DNA from: Sulfopaludibacter sp035606355
Lineage (GTDB): Bacteria; Acidobacteriota; Terriglobia; Bryobacterales; Bryobacteraceae
DNA: 64,000 nt
Reading direction: 5' to 3'
NCBI GenBank assembly: GCA_035606355.1
Contig: DATNFO010000066.1
Coordinates: forward strand, 1-64,000
Below are positions 63,200 to 64,000 of this stretch, one piece after another. Positions within the stretch are counted from its first letter, which is position 1. Each line of letters starts with the position of its first letter. Under the pieces are notes generated by a model. It was not told where the DNA came from. It searched no databases and saw only the letters and a list, made by a program, of their open reading frames with translations. The position numbers and the translations under genes were made by a program.

Positions 63200-64000
63200 G
63201 TGCTTACAGAACTGAGTCTCGCCGTGTCATTGTCCGCCGTCGCGCTCTCGACCGCGTCCGCGCAAATGCAAATGCCGGACCAATCGATGGCCGGCATGAA
63301 CCACGGCATGCAAATGAACGAAGCTGGAATGTACTTGATGAATATGGCCAGCGGTACGAGTATCAATCCGCAATCGTGGCCTATGCCGATGCTGATGCCG
63401 AGGGCCGGTTCCTGGAACCTGATGCTGATGGGACAGGCATTCCTCGTCGACACTCAGCAGGCCGGTCCGCGCGGCGGCGATAAACTATATTCCGCGAACA
63501 CGTTCATGGTGTCGGCCGAGCACAGTCTCGGAAGCGGCAGTTTGATGTTTCAATCGATGTTCAGTCTGGAGCCTGCGACCATTGCGAATCGCAGTTATCC
63601 GCTGCTCTTCCAGACCGGTGAAACGGCATACGGCCGTCCGCTCACCGACGCTCAGCACCCGCACAACTTCTTTATGGCGCTTGGCGTTCAGTACGCGCAC
63701 CCGGTCGGTGAGAACACCATGCTGCAGCTATACTACGCTCCAGTCGGCGATCCGGCGCTGGGACCCGTTGCCTACCCTCACCGCGCCTCCGCTGCCGAAC
63801 TCCCTGAAGCGACACTCGGCCACCATTGGCAGGATTCCACGCACATCGCGAGCGACGTCGCCACGGTCGCTATCAAACATAGCTGGTTGCGCCTGGAGGC
63901 CAGCGGGTTTTACGGCAGTGAGCCGGGCGAAAATCGCTGGACCATCGACTGGGGACCGATGAATTCCTATTCCGGCCGCGTGTCGGTTTTGCCATCGAAA
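63200..64000 (+). CDS. Secreted Met-rich protein, cut by window end
   Basis: A frame starting at GTG 63200, with AGGAGAG six bases upstream, stays open for 267 codons to the end of the window. After a signal peptide (SLAVSLSAVALSTASAQ) comes a Met/His-rich segment (MQMPDQSMAGMNHGMQMN), then WPMPMLMPRAGSWNLMLMGQ, LYSANTFMVSAEHSLGSGSL and HPHNFFMALGVQYAHPVG. The alternating, aromatic-rich later part looks like an outer-membrane beta-barrel. Such Met/His-rich proteins occur near copper-resistance genes, so copper handling is possible; I do not recognise a named family with certainty. The missing C-terminus is to the right. Confidence 0.75.
   Translation, partial: MLTELSLAVSLSAVALSTASAQMQMPDQSMAGMNHGMQMNEAGMYLMNMASGTSINPQSWPMPMLMPRAGSWNLMLMGQAFLVDTQQAGPRGGDKLYSANTFMVSAEHSLGSGSLMFQSMFSLEPATIANRSYPLLFQTGETAYGRPLTDAQHPHNFFMALGVQYAHPVGENTMLQLYYAPVGDPALGPVAYPHRASAAELPEATLGHHWQDSTHIASDVATVAIKHSWLRLEASGFYGSEPGENRWTIDWGPMNSYSGRVSVLPSK

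Overview
The window reads as chromosomal DNA of a soil-type acidobacterium, most likely of the Bryobacter/Solibacter lineage. Four protein families point there: two ADOP-type macrolide-exporter-like permeases, a TIGR03435 protein, a TIGR03437 C-terminal domain, and a large Oar-like TonB-dependent receptor with an N-terminal carboxypeptidase-regulatory domain. This assignment comes from family recognition only; there is no rRNA or marker gene in the window. I saw no tRNA, rRNA or CRISPR array.

Left part (1 to about 11.7 kb) is an eroded accessory zone. It holds a decayed McrB-like ATPase gene cut off just before its Walker A loop beside a possible IS end. Next come a toxin-antitoxin island (UPF0175/DUF3368, an orphan DUF433 plus its decayed copy, and VapBC), a radical SAM/B12-binding protein, a frameshifted unknown gene, a truncated TIGR03437 fragment, two ADOP permeases, and between them a sensor-propeller pseudogene with an in-frame TGA. 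Degenerate direct repeats are scattered through the toxin-antitoxin part.

Middle and right part (about 15 to 62.5 kb) is a large plant cell wall saccharide locus, best explained by arabinoxylan, arabinan and possibly pectin or galactan use. It contains L-arabinose isomerase, a heptaheme cytochrome/TPR protein, the TonB-dependent receptor, two GH43 enzymes, a minus-strand array (pectate-lyase-like/SMP-30 fusion, diheme cytochrome c, PQQ dehydrogenase, small secreted protein, ThuA, GH43) and a divergent plus-strand array (GH51 arabinofuranosidase, xylose isomerase, GH10 xylanase, SGNH esterase, DJ-1/PfpI, alpha/beta esterase, VPS10/BNR protein). Further along are a GH31 enzyme, an IclR - transketolase - cupin - SMP-30 group, an NAD-dependent epimerase, a TIGR03435 protein, a GH127 beta-L-arabinofuranosidase, a CBM9-like/GH42-like pair and a CE15-like glucuronoyl esterase.

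Putting the parts together (inference): secreted GH10, GH43, GH51, GH127, CE15 and SGNH enzymes strip and cut arabinoxylan; the TonB receptor takes up fragments; AraA and XylA isomerise the pentoses; transketolase feeds them to the pentose phosphate pathway; the PQQ dehydrogenase/cytochrome c pair could oxidise sugars in the periplasm. Control may involve the IclR protein and a LacI-type operator in front of the GH42-like gene. The right end (62.7 to 64 kb) starts a different locus with two secreted, His/Cys- or Met-rich proteins suggestive of metal handling.
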